Source of the DNA: CAYHIN01 sp964356705
Lineage (GTDB): Bacteria; Patescibacteriota; Microgenomatia; CAZETR01; Amesbacteraceae
Reading direction: 5' to 3'
Assembly (NCBI GenBank): GCA_964356705.1
Contig: CAYHIN010000006.1
Coordinates: 1-31,796 of the forward strand
DNA length: 31,796 bases
The stretch's first letter is position 1. Each line of letters opens with the position of its first letter. Shown here one piece after another: positions 30,723 to 31,796 of this stretch. Below the pieces are notes generated by a model. That model did not search any database. It was not told the DNA's origin and worked only from the letters and a program-made list of their open reading frames with translations. The position numbers were made by a program, and so were the translations under genes.

Positions 30723-31796
30723 CTAGATTACCCGCCATATTTGAGCTCTGGCATTTTCGTAGACTTTTTCAATTCCTAAGTCACCTGGAGAGAATGACAC
30801 CGATTCCTGATATTCGCCATATTTAACTAAATATAAGTACTTTGCCTTTGTTTTTTCAAGAGCAGCCTTTGCAGTTGGTCTGTCATGGGCTTCTAATGTG
30901 TGTGCATCATACACAAGAGGTTTTTTTGAAATTTTAGTTACGTAACTACGACTGTTTGCGAACACAGCTGGTCGAAACTGCCCATACCACTCACACTGAA
31001 GACATTCGTGGTCGTAAACCAAGATTTTTCCTGGGGGCAACATGCGTAGTTGTTCTAGGGCCTCAAGTTCTCCCGTGCTGATACTGTAAGTCTCTCGATT
31101 GAGTTTGTGGATCTGACCGAAGAAAATAGTCCTAAGTAATGTGCGAGGAGATTTCAGGATATGCTTTGCCTCCAACGACCAGTCAGAAAATGTCTGTCCT
31201 TGGGAGTCCCAGGGATACTTTTTTTTGATATCGATTTTGATTTGGTTTTTAGATGGATTTGACTGACTTAGGTATATGGAATCTGAGACCTCCTTTGGGG
31301 GCGTCTCGGAATAATCTGAAACAATGAAGTGGTCGGGATGAAATTCTACCTTCCCGGAATGTAAATCCCAAACCTGATTCTTAAATTGATGAGAATCAAT
31401 AATCGCGGGGATGTATATCCTGAGATCTTTTTCGGTCTGGGGCCATTCGATGTACGGCTCAGGGAGCCCTTCAGGGTAGACTCTAAAGTCTATAATTTTG
31501 TTTGCTTTTTTGTCGAACCCTATTCGGTAGTGAGGTGATTGATACCATACAAGACCGTCTGCCTCTATATTGTGCACTGGTGAAACATCTGGATATCTTT
31601 TGATATACCACTCGGCAAAAGTGGTCATGGTGGTTTTTTTTGCTGATTTCTGCGAAACGAGAGTCATTTGGTTTTTGAACTCCTGGTGATATGTATTTGG
31701 CGAAAAGTCCCCTTCTAACCCTACTGTGATCTGGGAAAAATCGTTTTTTGTATTTAAGTAGATATCAAGTAGTTGGTCAAAATATTTTGTGGTTTG
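30723..31796 (-). CDS. Protein of unknown function, 5' end cut by window edge
   Basis: The minus-strand frame is open to the last base, so the ATG at 31667 is probably internal and 357 C-terminal residues are seen. No domain is recognised with confidence. Upstream of 31667 it reads ITVGLEGDFSPNTYHQ, a motif that might belong to a carbohydrate-active (GH57 or deacetylase-like) protein. Features inside are the aromatic FAEWYIKRYPDVSP, a CxxC pair in HECLQCEW and a final strand-rich region ending EKVYENARAQIWRV. No membrane helix is visible in this part. It directly precedes the SDR (20 nt). Confidence 0.65.
   Translation of the reverse strand, partial: QTTKYFDQLLDIYLNTKNDFSQITVGLEGDFSPNTYHQEFKNQMTLVSQKSAKKTTMTTFAEWYIKRYPDVSPVHNIEADGLVWYQSPHYRIGFDKKANKIIDFRVYPEGLPEPYIEWPQTEKDLRIYIPAIIDSHQFKNQVWDLHSGKVEFHPDHFIVSDYSETPPKEVSDSIYLSQSNPSKNQIKIDIKKKYPWDSQGQTFSDWSLEAKHILKSPRTLLRTIFFGQIHKLNRETYSISTGELEALEQLRMLPPGKILVYDHECLQCEWYGQFRPAVFANSRSYVTKISKKPLVYDAHTLEAHDRPTAKAALEKTKAKYLYLVKYGEYQESVSFSPGDLGIEKVYENARAQIWRVI

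Noticed and set aside
1..31796. UGA recoding, tRNA/rRNA, CRISPR arrays or mobile elements
   Set aside because: TGA ends many genes at sensible lengths; no cloverleaf, spaced repeats, transposase or inverted repeat was seen on reading both strands.

Overview
This 31.8 kb window is a gene-dense, AT-rich (roughly 40% GC by eye) stretch of a bacterial surface-polysaccharide and sugar-nucleotide locus. TGA is used as a normal stop, so the genome does not use the UGA-glycine code of Gracilibacteria and Absconditabacteria. The extreme packing, near-absence of Shine-Dalgarno sequences and wealth of small glycosyltransferases resemble Candidatus Patescibacteria (CPR), perhaps Microgenomates. That placement is inference; no marker gene is present. 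No RNA gene, IS element, CRISPR array or intrinsic terminator was seen, and no gene-free stretch exceeds about 100 bases.

Layout. (1) A GT4 glycosyltransferase cut by the left edge (1-993, +). (2) A minus-strand block from 13086 down to 990: Nudix hydrolase, fucose-synthase-like reductase, SDR, DegT aminotransferase, GT4, RmlD-like reductase, GT2, large GT-C-like membrane protein, HldE/RfaE2-like nucleotidyltransferase, FkbM methyltransferase, GmhA, and a fused HddC-HddA enzyme. This encodes heptose activation plus glycan assembly. (3) A cupin gene (+) divergent from the Nudix gene. (4) A minus block from 17081 to 13452: GT2, GT4, GDP-mannose mannosyl hydrolase, GDP-mannose-3,5-epimerase-like protein, small unknown protein. 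(5) A GT-C-like membrane protein (+, 17110-18843). (6) A minus block 21094-18835: GtrA, RfbE-like epimerase, sugar nucleotidyltransferase. (7) A plus block 21186-23759: HD-domain protein, FkbM methyltransferase, DPM1-like GT2. (8) A minus block 31796-23738: right-edge partial protein, SDR, GT2, two GT4, Gmd, Fcl-like protein, and a divergent RlmN-like radical SAM protein.

How the genes fit together. Two activated-sugar themes recur: GDP-mannose derivatives (Gmd, two Fcl-like reductases, GME-like protein, GMM hydrolase) and heptose (GmhA, HddC-HddA, RfaE2-like). Nine cytosolic glycosyltransferases, GtrA and two GT-C-like membrane proteins would assemble and export the glycan. FkbM methyltransferases would cap or decorate it.

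The clearest signal not explained by gene content is promoter placement. At many block starts a -10 hexamer sits only about 5-9 nt before the start codon, in four cases with a recognisable -35 at 16-17 bp. This points to leaderless transcription. It comes with start-stop overlaps at most junctions and overlapping stop ends at all four convergent gene pairs.
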